From NCBI GenBank assembly GCA_947168855.1, contig CAMVNO010000003.1, positions 88,574-152,573 of the forward strand: 64,000 nt of DNA. The letters run 5' to 3'. The notes under the pieces were generated by a model. It ran no database searches, was not told the origin of the DNA, and worked only from the letters and a program-made list of their open reading frames with translations. The DNA comes from an uncultured Clostridia bacterium (lineage in GTDB: Bacteria > Bacillota > Clostridia > Christensenellales > CAG-138). Below are positions 24,730 to 33,798 of this stretch, one piece after another. Position 1 is the first letter of the stretch. Every line of letters starts with the position of its first letter. The translations under genes and the position numbers were made by a program.

Positions 24730-25379
24730 AACAAAGCATCGGCATCGACGGACCCGCGGGCGCGGGCAAGAGCACAATCGCAAAGCGCGTGGCGGCAATC
24801 CTCGGCATTCCGTATCTCGATACGGGCGCGATGTATCGCGCGTTCGCGGTTGCGGCAAAGCGGCGCGGCGTCGGATTTCTGGACGAGGAAGCGCTTGCGG
24901 CGCTGGTGCATGCGGTAGACATGCAGGTCCGGTATGAGGACGGCGTACAGCACATGCTGGTTGACGGCGAGGACGTCACCGGCGAGCTTCGCACCGAAGA
25001 GATCAGTCAGGGCGCGTCGCTGGTCAGCCGCGTGCCCGCCGTGCGCGACCGCATGACGGAGCTCCAGCGCGCGGTGGCGCACGATACCCGCGTGATCATG
25101 GACGGGCGCGACATCTGCACAAACGTTCTGCCGGACACGCCGTACAAGTTCTTTGTCACCGCGTCGGCGGAGGAGCGCGCAAACCGCCGGTATAAGCAGC
25201 TTTTGGAGAGCGGACAGGAAGCCGATTACGACACGATCCTCAAGGACATCATCCGCCGCGACAAGCAGGACAGCGAGCGCGCCTATAAGCCGCTGTACTG
25301 CGGCGAGGACACCAAGCGGATCGACACGACCGATATGACGATCGAAGAGGCGGTCGAAGCAATCCTTTCGGAGGTCTGA
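24726..25379 (+). CDS. cmk: Cytidylate kinase
   Basis: Phosphorylates CMP/dCMP. The 217-residue protein has P-loop GPAGAGKST at residues 9-17, LDTGAMYRAFA near residue 37, MDGRDICTNVLP near residue 122 and the lid region RRYKQLLESG. It overlaps the preceding gene by ATGA and is followed one base later by plsC. Confidence 0.95.
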   Translation: MKQSIGIDGPAGAGKSTIAKRVAAILGIPYLDTGAMYRAFAVAAKRRGVGFLDEEALAALVHAVDMQVRYEDGVQHMLVDGEDVTGELRTEEISQGASLVSRVPAVRDRMTELQRAVAHDTRVIMDGRDICTNVLPDTPYKFFVTASAEERANRRYKQLLESGQEADYDTILKDIIRRDKQDSERAYKPLYCGEDTKRIDTTDMTIEEAVEAILSEV

Positions 25380-25380
25380 T

Positions 25381-25980
25381 ATGCTTTACATTATCGGATG
25401 CATTATCCTGAAGCCGATCCTCTGGCTGTACGGAAGACCGAAGATCCATAACCGCGCCGCGCTGAAAAGCAAGGGCAAGGTGATCTATGCCTCCAATCAT
25501 GTCAAGATGAGCGATCCGATCTGGATCGCCGCGATCGTATGGCGGTGCATTCATTTCATGGCGAAGTCCACGCTGTTCTCCTCGAAATTCATGACGGCGA
25601 TCTTCCGCATGCTGCTGTGCTTCCCGGTCAATCAGCGCACCGCGGATACCAAGTCGATCAGGCATGCCTGTCAGCTGCTTGAAAAGGGCAAGGCGTTCGG
25701 GGTGTTCCCGGAGGGGCACCGCTCGGCAACGGGCAGCGACATGGACGCGTTCGACAAGGGCTGCGCGTTCATTGCACTCCGCGCCGACGCGCCGATCGTG
25801 CCGCTGTACATCGTGCATCACGGCAGAAAGTTCGGACAAAGGCTCAGGGTCGCGGTCGGCGATCCGATCTATCCGAGCGAGGTCAAAGCGCTCTGCCCCG
25901 GAAAGAAGCCGGTCGACGCCGTGAACGCGGCGATCACCGATTCCATGATGACGCTGAAAACGATCGCGGAGGCGCTCTGA
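25381..25980 (+). CDS. plsC: 1-acyl-sn-glycerol-3-phosphate acyltransferase
   Basis: Adds the second acyl chain to make phosphatidic acid at the inner membrane face. The 199-residue protein has an N-terminal hydrophobic segment (residues 1-17), the HX4D motif SNHVKMSDP near residue 38, the phosphate-binding FPEGHRS near residue 108 (Thr of the usual FPEGTRS replaced by His) and a late VPLYIVHHG block. It sits between cmk and ispH-rpsA, a classical clostridial order. Confidence 0.9.
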   Translation: MLYIIGCIILKPILWLYGRPKIHNRAALKSKGKVIYASNHVKMSDPIWIAAIVWRCIHFMAKSTLFSSKFMTAIFRMLLCFPVNQRTADTKSIRHACQLLEKGKAFGVFPEGHRSATGSDMDAFDKGCAFIALRADAPIVPLYIVHHGRKFGQRLRVAVGDPIYPSEVKALCPGKKPVDAVNAAITDSMMTLKTIAEAL

Positions 25981-28412
25981 TGCGGGTACTGTTCGCAAAA
26001 CACAGCGGATTCTGCTTCGGCGTTTCGCGGGCGATCGAAATGGTAAACAAGGCGGCGGAAACGGACGCGCGCGTCTTCACGTTCGGAAAGATCATCCACA
26101 ACGAGGGCGTTGTGCGGGCGCTGGAAGCGCGGGGCATCTATGCGGTCGAATCCGTCGATGCGCTGCAGGCGGGCGATACGCTCGTGATCCGGGCGCACGG
26201 CGCGCCACCGGAGGTGTTTCGCGCTGCCGCGGAGAAGGGCGTCCGCGTGATCGACGCGACCTGCCCGTTTGTGAAGCGGATCCACCGGATTGTGGAACGC
26301 GCGACGGAAGCGGGCGAACGCGTGGCGATCCTCGGCAAGCCGACGCATCCAGAGGTGATCGGTATCCGAAGCCGCGCAGGGGACGACGCCGTTGTGCTGA
26401 CGGGGGAAGCGGACGCGGAAGCGTTCCGGCACGACGGACCGCTGACGTTCGTATCGCAGACGACCGCAAAGGCGGAGGGATACGACACGGTCCTGTCCGT
26501 GCTGCGCAGGCGGGTCCCGGCGCTGCACGCCTACTGCACGATCTGCGACACCACGCGCCAGAGACAGGCGGAGGCGGAAATGCTCGCCGGACGGTGCACA
26601 CGGATCCTGGTTCTCGGCTCGGAAATCAGCGCAAACACCTGCGCGCTGCGGGATTTGTGCAAAAAAACTTGCGAAAAGGTCGAAATCATCGACAATATCG
26701 ATAAAATTCCTCTTGCAAAAATACAAGACGATGATATAATAGGGATTATCGCAGGCGCATCGACGCCAACAGCGATGATTAGGGAGGTTAAACAAGTAAT
26801 GAGCGAACTCGAAAAGACGACAGTTGAAACCATCGAAGCGGAAGCTCCCGCTGAGGTTGTCGCCGAAACCACTGAACAGGTCGTTGCAGAAGCAGAGCAG
26901 GCAGTTGAAGAAACGGCAGCGGAAGCAACAGAAGCGGTCGAAGAAGTGAAGGAGACCGTTGAAGAAGCACCGGCAGCCGTCGAAGAAGCGGCTGAAGCAG
27001 TCGTGGAAGAAGCAGCCGAGACTGTGGAAGAAGCAACGGCACCCGTTGCTGTCGAGGCGGAGGCGGAAGCCGAGCCGGAGACTTTTGAACAGGCCTTTGA
27101 AAAGACCGTGAAGCGGATTCGTCCGGGCCAGATGATCACGGGCACCGTGCTCCAGATCGTGGACGGCGAAGTATTCGTCAACATCGGTTACAAGGCCGAC
27201 GGCGTGATTCCGAAGGGAGAATTCTCCGCGGATCCCGAAGTCCGTGCGGAAGACGTTGTCAAAGAGGGTGACAGCATCGACGTAGAGGTCCTTATGGTCA
27301 ATGACGGCGAAGGCAATGTCCGCCTTTCCCGCAAGAATGTCGAAGGCAGAAAGCTGATGGACGAAATGTTCGCAGAGGATGTCGAAGGCAAGACCTTTGA
27401 GGCAGTGGTCAAGGAAGTCGTCAAGGGCGGCCTGATCGCCGATATCAACGGCGTCCGCGCTTTCATTCCGGCTTCGCACGTTTCCACCAAATACGTTGAG
27501 AATCTCAACGATTACGTCGGCAAGCAGGTCAAGGTCAAGGTCCTCGAAGCGGACAAGGCGAAGAAGCGCATCGTCGCTTCCATCAAGCAGGTCCTCATCG
27601 AGGAGGCAAAGGCAGCGAAGGCGGCCAAGTGGGACGCGCTCGTCGTCGGCGAGAAGGTCCACGGCGTCGTTCGCCGCATCACCGATTTCGGCGCGTTCGT
27701 CGACATCGGCGGTCTTGACGGTCTCGTACACGTCACCGACTGCGCATGGGGCAGAGTGAAGCATCCGAGCGATGCGCTGTCCATCGGTCAGGAGATCGAA
27801 GTGCTGATCCTCCGCGTCGACCGCGAAAAGGAACAGATCGGTCTGGGCTACAAGCAGCTCCAGCCGAAGCCCTGGACCAAGGCGGCGGAGAAATACCCGA
27901 TCGGCAGCATCGTCGAGGGCAAGGTCGTTCGTATCGTTCCGTTCGGCGCGTTCGTCGCGCTTGAGCCGACGATCGACGGTCTCATCCACATCTCTCAGGT
28001 CGGCATCCATCGCATCGAGAAGGTCGAAGACGAGATCAAGGTCGGCGACATCGTTCGCTGCAAGGTGCTCGACGTCAACGTCGAAGCAAAGCGCATCAGC
28101 CTTTCCCGCAAGGATGCTCTGATCGAGGAGAACCCCGAGATCGCGGAGCAGCTCGCGGCGGAGAAGGCGGAGCGCGAGCGCATCAATGCGGAGCGCAAGG
28201 CACAGCGCGAAGCACAGCGCGAGCAGCAGAACAAGGAGCGTGAGGAGCGCAATACGCGCCGCGCGCAGGACAACGGCGAGCGCCGCGAATCCCGTCCGGA
28301 TCGCCGCCGCCGCAACTCCGAGGACGGCGAATATGAGCTGCCCCCGGTCACGCAGACGACCACGTCCCTTGCGGGTCTGTTTGCGAATTTCAAGGCGGAC
28401 GAAGAGGAGTAA
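25980..28412 (+). CDS. ispH-rpsA: Fused HMBPP reductase (IspH) and ribosomal protein S1
   Basis: The first 273 residues are IspH, the last enzyme of the MEP isoprenoid pathway, with 4Fe-4S cysteines at C12 (GFCFGV), C95 (DATCPFVKR) and C189 (TICDTTRQRQ) and a GASTPT motif. After an Ala/Glu linker (about 275-370) come four S1 domains, e.g. GVVRRITDFGAFVDIGG and GKVVRIVPFGAFVAL, and a basic disordered tail. This fusion is known in Clostridia. Inside the gene an AT-rich promoter-like site (26713-26740), AGGGAGG at 26781 and in-frame ATG at 26799 could give a separate S1. Confidence 0.93.
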   Translation: MRVLFAKHSGFCFGVSRAIEMVNKAAETDARVFTFGKIIHNEGVVRALEARGIYAVESVDALQAGDTLVIRAHGAPPEVFRAAAEKGVRVIDATCPFVKRIHRIVERATEAGERVAILGKPTHPEVIGIRSRAGDDAVVLTGEADAEAFRHDGPLTFVSQTTAKAEGYDTVLSVLRRRVPALHAYCTICDTTRQRQAEAEMLAGRCTRILVLGSEISANTCALRDLCKKTCEKVEIIDNIDKIPLAKIQDDDIIGIIAGASTPTAMIREVKQVMSELEKTTVETIEAEAPAEVVAETTEQVVAEAEQAVEETAAEATEAVEEVKETVEEAPAAVEEAAEAVVEEAAETVEEATAPVAVEAEAEAEPETFEQAFEKTVKRIRPGQMITGTVLQIVDGEVFVNIGYKADGVIPKGEFSADPEVRAEDVVKEGDSIDVEVLMVNDGEGNVRLSRKNVEGRKLMDEMFAEDVEGKTFEAVVKEVVKGGLIADINGVRAFIPASHVSTKYVENLNDYVGKQVKVKVLEADKAKKRIVASIKQVLIEEAKAAKAAKWDALVVGEKVHGVVRRITDFGAFVDIGGLDGLVHVTDCAWGRVKHPSDALSIGQEIEVLILRVDREKEQIGLGYKQLQPKPWTKAAEKYPIGSIVEGKVVRIVPFGAFVALEPTIDGLIHISQVGIHRIEKVEDEIKVGDIVRCKVLDVNVEAKRISLSRKDALIEENPEIAEQLAAEKAERERINAERKAQREAQREQQNKEREERNTRRAQDNGERRESRPDRRRRNSEDGEYELPPVTQTTTSLAGLFANFKADEEE
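26713..26740 (+). promoter_or_regulatory. Possible internal promoter for the S1 half
   Basis: TTGCAA (26713-26718), 16-bp spacer ending TGA, TATAAT (26735-26740): an extended -10 promoter in an AT-rich patch of an otherwise GC-rich gene. AGGGAGG (26781-26787) and ATG (26799, residue Met274) follow. Confidence 0.5.
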
Positions 28413-28435
28413 TCTTCGCCCCCGGAAACCGAATC

Positions 28436-28469
28436 AAAGCCGATCGCTCTGGCGGTCGGCTTTCTTTTT
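28436..28469 (+). terminator. Intrinsic terminator of the surE-rpsA operon
   Basis: AAAGCCGATCG / CGGTCGGCTTT stem with a 6-nt loop and CTTTTT tail. Confidence 0.85.
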
Positions 28470-28525
28470 ACGCCGGTTCTCCGCACAAATTATGAAAAAA
28501 TTATGAAAAATTTGAAAGATAACTC

Positions 28526-28554
28526 TTCCATTCCTGAAAAGTATCTGTTATAAT
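28526..28554 (+). promoter_or_regulatory. Promoter of the first BMP lipoprotein gene
   Basis: TATAAT at 28549-28554 with a weak -35 (TTCCAT, 28526-28531) at 17-bp spacing, in an AT-rich intergenic stretch. Confidence 0.55.
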
Positions 28555-28629
28555 ACGTCCGTACGTATGGCGTGCAAATTTATGATCCTGCCCGAAAACA
28601 GGAAAAATAATCAGGAGGAAAAACACACT

Positions 28630-29892
28630 ATGAAGAAAATCATTGCTATGCTGATGGTTCTCGCTATGGTCTTCGCGCTTGTTGCGTGCACCGCAAAGCC
28701 GGCAGAGCAGCAGCCCGAACAGCAGCCGGAGCAGCAGGGCGAACAGCAGCCCGAGCAGCAGCCGGAGCAGCAGCCGACTGAGACGAAGGTTGAATACAAA
28801 GTCGCGATGGTCACCGACTACGGCGACATCACCGACGAGAGCTTCAACCAGGCAACCTACGAAGGCTGCAAGGAATTCTGCGAAGCAAACAAAGTAGAAT
28901 TCACCTACAAGAAGCCGTCCGGCGACAGCACCGCAGAGCGCGTTTCCGCTGTCGAAGCTGCGATCGACGAAGGCTACAACGTAATCGTTATGCCGGGCTT
29001 CGCATTTGCAGGCACCATCTATGAGGTTCAGGACAAGTATCCCGAAGTCAAGTTCATCGGTCTGGACGTTTCCGAGAACGACATCAATGATTGCTTCTAC
29101 AATCATGACGATGAGGGCAAGTGGACGACCCTGATCGACGAGAACAATCCTGCTCATGTTGCGGCGAACACCTACTGCGCAGTCTACCAGGAAGAGCTTT
29201 GCGGCTACATGGCAGGCTATGCGGCGGTCAAGCTCGGCTATAAGCACCTCGGCTTCCTCGGCGGCATGGCGGTTCCGGCGGTCGTTCGTTACGGCTACGG
29301 CTTCGTTCAGGGCGCAGATGCGGCGGCGAAGGAGCTCGGCAATGCGGGCGAAGTTACCATTGAGTACGTCTATGGCAACCAGTTCTTCGGCGATGCGGAC
29401 ATCACCGCTTACATGGACACCTGGTATCAGACCAAGAACGTGGAAGTCGTCTTCGCTTGCGGCGGCGGCATCTACACCTCCGCGGTTGAAGCTGCGAAGA
29501 AGGTCGAAGGCGCAAAGGTTATCGGCGTCGACGTTGACCAGGCTGCGATCATCGCAGGTCTCGGCGGCGAAGGCATGACCGTTACCTCCGCTATGAAGGG
29601 TCTGGCGGCAACCGTTAAGGCAACCCTCGGCGACATCATCCTGAACGGCAACTGGGATGCATATTCCGGCAAGGTTGCGAACCTCGGTCTCGTTTCCGGC
29701 GACGATCCGACCGCGAACTTCGTCCAGATCCCGATGGAGAGCACCCAGTGGGCAGAAGGCAAGTTCACGCAGGAAGACTATAAGGCGCTCGTCGCGAAGA
29801 TGTTCGCAGGCGAGATCACCGTTTCCAACGCGATTGACGCCGCTCCGGCAACCGAAATCACCCTCAACGTTTACGACAACATCAAGGGCTAA
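28630..29892 (+). CDS. BMP-family ABC transporter substrate-binding lipoprotein 1
   Basis: The 420-residue lipoprotein has a signal with lipobox LVAC (Cys20), then a Glu/Gln/Pro-rich spacer of PEQQ repeats (about 24-50). The BMP/PnrA fold follows, with the conserved start YKVAMVTDYGDITDESFNQ, the mid segment LGFLGGMAVPAV and GVDVDQAA near residue 300. The family binds nucleosides and related compounds for import. AGGAGGAAAAACACACT precedes the ATG; an in-frame upstream start would bury the signal peptide. It has its own terminator, so it can be made in excess over the ATPase and permeases that follow. Confidence 0.9.
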   Translation: MKKIIAMLMVLAMVFALVACTAKPAEQQPEQQPEQQGEQQPEQQPEQQPTETKVEYKVAMVTDYGDITDESFNQATYEGCKEFCEANKVEFTYKKPSGDSTAERVSAVEAAIDEGYNVIVMPGFAFAGTIYEVQDKYPEVKFIGLDVSENDINDCFYNHDDEGKWTTLIDENNPAHVAANTYCAVYQEELCGYMAGYAAVKLGYKHLGFLGGMAVPAVVRYGYGFVQGADAAAKELGNAGEVTIEYVYGNQFFGDADITAYMDTWYQTKNVEVVFACGGGIYTSAVEAAKKVEGAKVIGVDVDQAAIIAGLGGEGMTVTSAMKGLAATVKATLGDIILNGNWDAYSGKVANLGLVSGDDPTANFVQIPMESTQWAEGKFTQEDYKALVAKMFAGEITVSNAIDAAPATEITLNVYDNIKG

Positions 29893-29905
29893 TCCCCAAG
29901 ACATC

Positions 29906-29935
29906 AAAGGGCTCGGATTTCCGAGCCCTTTTTTT
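29906..29935 (+). terminator. Terminator between lipoprotein 1 and its ABC genes
   Basis: AAGGGCTCGG / CCGAGCCCTT stem, ATTT loop, T-tail; partial read-through could set the lipoprotein:transporter ratio. Confidence 0.85.
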
Positions 29936-29972
29936 GCTGCGAAAAAATCCGTATAAAGTCGGAACTCCGCTC

Positions 29973-30001
29973 TTGAAAAGAGATATATAATATGGTAAAA
30001 T
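29973..30001 (+). promoter_or_regulatory. Promoter of the first ABC ATPase/permease genes
   Basis: TTGAAA (29973-29978), 17-bp spacer, TAAAAT (29996-30001). Confidence 0.6.
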
Positions 30002-30057
30002 ACACTTGATAAGATGTATGCTTATGCATAATTTTTGAGAGGATGGAGGTAGTGAGA

Positions 30058-31641
30058 TTGGAAACGAAACCTGCTGCGAATGCTCCCGTTTCGAACGGCG
30101 CGCAATCTGAGTATACCATTGAGATGCTCAACATCACCAAGCGCTTTCCGGGCATCATCGCAAACGACAACATCACGCTTCAGTTGAAAAAGGGCGAGAT
30201 CCACGCGCTTTTGGGTGAAAACGGCGCGGGCAAATCCACGCTGATGAGCGTCCTGTTCGGGCTGTATCAGCCGGAAGAGGGCGTCATCAAGAAGGACGGC
30301 AAGGTCGTCAAGATCAACGACCCGAACGATGCGAACGATCTCGGTATCGGCATGGTGCACCAGCACTTTAAGCTCGTTGAGGTGTTCTCCGTTCTGGATA
30401 ACATCATCATGGGCGTCGAGCCGAACACGCTCGGCTTCCTGCAAAAGAAGGAAGCGCGGAAGAAGGTCCTGGAGCTGTCCGAGAAATACGGCCTGCAGGT
30501 CGACCCGGACGCCAAGATCGAGGATATCACGGTCGGTATGCAGCAGCGCACCGAGATCCTCAAAATGCTCTATCGCGAAAACGAGATCCTGATCTTCGAC
30601 GAGCCGACGGCGGTTCTGACCCCGCAGGAGATCAAGGAGCTCATGCAGATCATGAAGAACCTCAAAGCGGAGGGCAAGAGCATCCTGTTCATTTCCCACA
30701 AGCTCAACGAGATCATGGAGGTCGCGGACCGCTGCACCGTTCTTCGCAAGGGCAAGTACATCGGCACGGTCAACATCACCGACACGACCATCGAGGAGCT
30801 TTCCCGCATGATGGTCGGCCGCAACGTCAACTTCCACGTCGAAAAGGGCGAGGCGCATCCCGGGGAAGAGGTTTTGAGAATCGAAAATATGACGGTGGCG
30901 TCCAGGGTCCACAAGAACAACGCGGTGAAAAACGTCAGCCTGAACGTCCGCGCGGGCGAGATCGTCTGCATCGCCGGCATCGACGGCAACGGTCAGTCCG
31001 AGTTCGTATACGGGCTCACCGGTCTCGAACCGCTCGTTTCCGGCAAGATCACCATGTGCGGCAAGGATATCACCAAGCTGCCGATCCGCAAGCGCAATCT
31101 CTCCGGCATGGGGCATATCCCGGAGGATCGTCATAAGCACGGTCTCGTTCTCGACTATTCTCTGGAATACAACATGGTCCTCGAGCGCTATTTCGAGCCC
31201 GAGTTCACCAACAAGGCGGGCTTCCTGCGGCGCAAGAACATCCGGAAATATACGGATCGTCTGATCGAGGAATTCGACATCCGTTCCGGCGAAGGCGCGG
31301 TCACACCGGCGCGTTCCATGTCCGGCGGCAACCAGCAGAAGGCGATCGTCGCGCGTGAAATGGACCGGAATCCGGAGCTTCTCGTTGCGGTACAGCCGAC
31401 CCGCGGTCTGGACGTCGGCGCAATCGAAGGCGTGCATAAGCAGCTCGTTGCGCATCGCGACGCCGGCAAGGCGGTCCTGCTCATTTCGCTTGAGCTCGAC
31501 GAGGTCATGGATGTGCCGGATCGCATCCTTGTCATGTACGAGGGCGAGATCGTCGGCGAACTGGATCCGAAGAAAACGACACAGGAGGAGCTCGGTCTGT
31601 ACATGGCGGGCGCAAAGAGAGACGAGGTGGTCGTGAAATGA
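30058..31641 (+). CDS. Nucleoside-type ABC transporter ATPase 1 (two NBDs)
   Basis: About 527 residues with two nucleotide-binding domains. NBD1 has Walker A GENGAGKST, the Q-loop GMVHQHFKLVEVFSV and Walker B ILIFDEPTAVLTP. NBD2 has a degenerate Walker A (IDGNGQSE, no Lys), the signature MSGGNQQKAIVARE and the PTRGLDVGAIEGVH block typical of the BMP/ribose-like group. Start choice: GGAGG at 30045 is spaced 8 nt from TTG at 30058; an ATG at 30043 in the same frame has no usable site. The end overlaps the permease start by ATGA. Confidence 0.9.
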   Translation: METKPAANAPVSNGAQSEYTIEMLNITKRFPGIIANDNITLQLKKGEIHALLGENGAGKSTLMSVLFGLYQPEEGVIKKDGKVVKINDPNDANDLGIGMVHQHFKLVEVFSVLDNIIMGVEPNTLGFLQKKEARKKVLELSEKYGLQVDPDAKIEDITVGMQQRTEILKMLYRENEILIFDEPTAVLTPQEIKELMQIMKNLKAEGKSILFISHKLNEIMEVADRCTVLRKGKYIGTVNITDTTIEELSRMMVGRNVNFHVEKGEAHPGEEVLRIENMTVASRVHKNNAVKNVSLNVRAGEIVCIAGIDGNGQSEFVYGLTGLEPLVSGKITMCGKDITKLPIRKRNLSGMGHIPEDRHKHGLVLDYSLEYNMVLERYFEPEFTNKAGFLRRKNIRKYTDRLIEEFDIRSGEGAVTPARSMSGGNQQKAIVAREMDRNPELLVAVQPTRGLDVGAIEGVHKQLVAHRDAGKAVLLISLELDEVMDVPDRILVMYEGEIVGELDPKKTTQEELGLYMAGAKRDEVVVK

Positions 31642-32777
31642 AAAAGATCCTGAAGAACAAAGCGGTGCAATCCATTCTGGCCGCGCTGCTGTGCATCATT
31701 GTCGGCGTGCTCGTCGGATATCTCGTATTGCTGCTGATCGAGCCGAAAGGCGCAAACGCGGCGATCACCGGCGTTCTCAAGAACTTCTTTGCGCGCAAGA
31801 GCACCGGACTGCGTTTGAAGGAGCTCGGCAACACGCTCGTCAAGACGATGCCGCTGATCCTGTGCAGCCTTTCGATCCTGTTTGCGTACAAGGTCGGCCT
31901 CTTCAACATCGGCGCCGCCGGTCAGTACGTGGTCGGCGCGGGCGCCTGCCTCTACTTTGCGCTGGGGCTCGGGCTTCCGTGGTACGTCTGCCTGCTCGCG
32001 GCGATCGTTGCGGGCGCGCTGCTTGCCAGCATTACCGGTCTTCTGAAAGCATACTGCAACGTGAACGAGGTTATTTCCGGCATCATGCTGAACTGGATCA
32101 GCCTGTATGCGGTCAACACGCTGCTGTCGCCGTTTGCGCCGTCCGGCAAAAAGGACACGTACGAGATCGCGACCCTGAATCCCGGCGCGCTGCTGCCGCG
32201 GCTCGGTCTCGATAAGCTGTTCAACGGCAACACCAAGGTCACGATCGCATTGCCGATCACGATCATTCTGGCGATCCTCATCTGGATCCTGCTCGAAAAG
32301 ACCAAGCTCGGATATGAGCTCCGCGCAACCGGTCTCAACAAGAACGCGGCAAAATACTGCGGCATGAAGGAAAAGCGCAACATCATCCTGACCATGGTGA
32401 TCGCGGGCGCGCTCTCCGGCACGGCTGCAGGTCTCTATTTCCTCTCCGGCTTCAAAGAGTGGGACATCAACCAGGCGTCGGTCCCGGGCATGGGCTTCAA
32501 CGGCATCGCAGGCGCGTTCCTCGGCGGTCTGAACCCGATCGGAGCGATCTTCTCGTCCTTCTTCATCCAGCATATCACCGACGGCGGCGCGCTGAACCTC
32601 AATACGCAGAGCTATCCGCCGCAGATCGCGGATCTGATCTCGGCGATCATCATCTATCTGTGCGGCTTCGTGCTGTTCTTCAAGACTACGATGAACCGTC
32701 TGATCGCCCGCTCGGAAGAGCGTAAAATCCAAAAACAAAAAGCTGCCGAAGCCAATACGGAAGGGGGTAAACAATAA
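31638..32777 (+). CDS. Nucleoside-type ABC transporter permease 1A
   Basis: The 379-residue polytopic membrane protein belongs to the BPD_transp_2 group. One N-terminal helix is followed by an extracytoplasmic segment, then LFAYKVGLFNIGAAGQYVVG (typical of BmpC/NupP-like permeases) and ELRATGLNKNAAKYCGMK, the cytosolic EAA-like loop that meets the ATPase. It overlaps the ATPase stop by ATGA and the next permease by one base (TAATG). Confidence 0.9.
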   Translation: MKKILKNKAVQSILAALLCIIVGVLVGYLVLLLIEPKGANAAITGVLKNFFARKSTGLRLKELGNTLVKTMPLILCSLSILFAYKVGLFNIGAAGQYVVGAGACLYFALGLGLPWYVCLLAAIVAGALLASITGLLKAYCNVNEVISGIMLNWISLYAVNTLLSPFAPSGKKDTYEIATLNPGALLPRLGLDKLFNGNTKVTIALPITIILAILIWILLEKTKLGYELRATGLNKNAAKYCGMKEKRNIILTMVIAGALSGTAAGLYFLSGFKEWDINQASVPGMGFNGIAGAFLGGLNPIGAIFSSFFIQHITDGGALNLNTQSYPPQIADLISAIIIYLCGFVLFFKTTMNRLIARSEERKIQKQKAAEANTEGGKQ

Positions 32778-33718
32778 TGGGTCTTCTGATACAGTACACG
32801 TTGGTCTTTACCTCCGTTCTCACATTGGTTGCGCTCGGCGGCTGCTTCTCGGAGCATTCCGGCGTCATCAACATCGGTCTTGAGGGAATCATGGTTGTCG
32901 GCGCGCTCGGCGGATCGTTCGTGCTGAAATACATGAGCGCGACGGCGCCGGCGATCTGGGTCGTGCTGGCGACGGTCGGCGTTGCGATCGCTGCGGGCGT
33001 CATCTATTCGCTGCTGCTCGGCGTTGCGAGCATCACGTTCAAGGCGGACCAGACGCTGGTCGGCACCGCAATGAATATGCTCGGCGTGGCGGCGGCGACG
33101 GTTGCGGTCAAGTCGGTCAACATTGCGGAGTCCATGGGTTCCAACAACTCCCCGAAAGTCATCTACAGCGGCGTCAAGGATAAGCTCCTGATGGCGCCCG
33201 GCACCGAGTTCAGCTGGTTCCTGATCTTTGCGCTGGTCCTGCTGATCGCCTCGTACATCGTGCTCTACAAGACCAAGTTCGGTCTTCGCCTGCAGGCGTG
33301 CGGCGAGCATCCGCAGGCGGCGGCGTCCGTCGGCATCAACGTCATCAAGATGCGTTACGCGGGCGTTATGATCTCCGGCGCATTGGGCGGTCTCGGCGGC
33401 ATCGTCTACATCACGGCGGGCGTTTCGCAGTGGTCGTTCGACGTCGGCGTCGCGGGCTTCGGCTTCCTGTCTCTGGCGGTTATGATCTTCGGTCAGTGGA
33501 AGCCGCTGCGCATCGTGCTTGCCGCGCTGCTGTTCGGTCTGTTCCGCGCGCTCGGCAGCGTCTATACGGGATTTGAGTTCCTCAACAACCTGAACATTCC
33601 GAAGAGCGTGTACAACATGCTCCCGTACATCGTCTCCCTGATCGTGCTTGCGCTTTCGAGCAAACGCTCCCGCGCGCCGAAAGCGGAGGGCATTCCGTAC
33701 GACAAGGGCATGCGGTAA
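32777..33718 (+). CDS. Nucleoside-type ABC transporter permease 1B
   Basis: The 313-residue permease is the shorter partner of the heterodimer. It shows SEHSGVINIGLEGIMVVGA at the N-terminus, the coupling loop RLQACGEHPQAAASVGIN and about eight membrane spans. Together with the lipoprotein, ATPase and permease 1A it completes a full importer. A terminator follows immediately. Confidence 0.9.
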   Translation: MGLLIQYTLVFTSVLTLVALGGCFSEHSGVINIGLEGIMVVGALGGSFVLKYMSATAPAIWVVLATVGVAIAAGVIYSLLLGVASITFKADQTLVGTAMNMLGVAAATVAVKSVNIAESMGSNNSPKVIYSGVKDKLLMAPGTEFSWFLIFALVLLIASYIVLYKTKFGLRLQACGEHPQAAASVGINVIKMRYAGVMISGALGGLGGIVYITAGVSQWSFDVGVAGFGFLSLAVMIFGQWKPLRIVLAALLFGLFRALGSVYTGFEFLNNLNIPKSVYNMLPYIVSLIVLALSSKRSRAPKAEGIPYDKGMR

Positions 33719-33729
33719 AACAAACCTGC

Positions 33730-33763
33730 AAAAGGACCGTTCATTTCCGGACGGTCCTTTTTT
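33730..33763 (+). terminator. Terminator after permease 1B
   Basis: AAAGGACCGT / ACGGTCCTTT stem with a T-tail. Confidence 0.85.
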
Positions 33764-33798
33764 GTATGCAAAAAAAGCAATCGGGAAACACTTTCGAT

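Noticed and set aside
25869..28010. Long minus-strand frame over ispH-rpsA
   Set aside because: Antisense shadow of the Ala/Glu linker and S1 repeats; no start signals.
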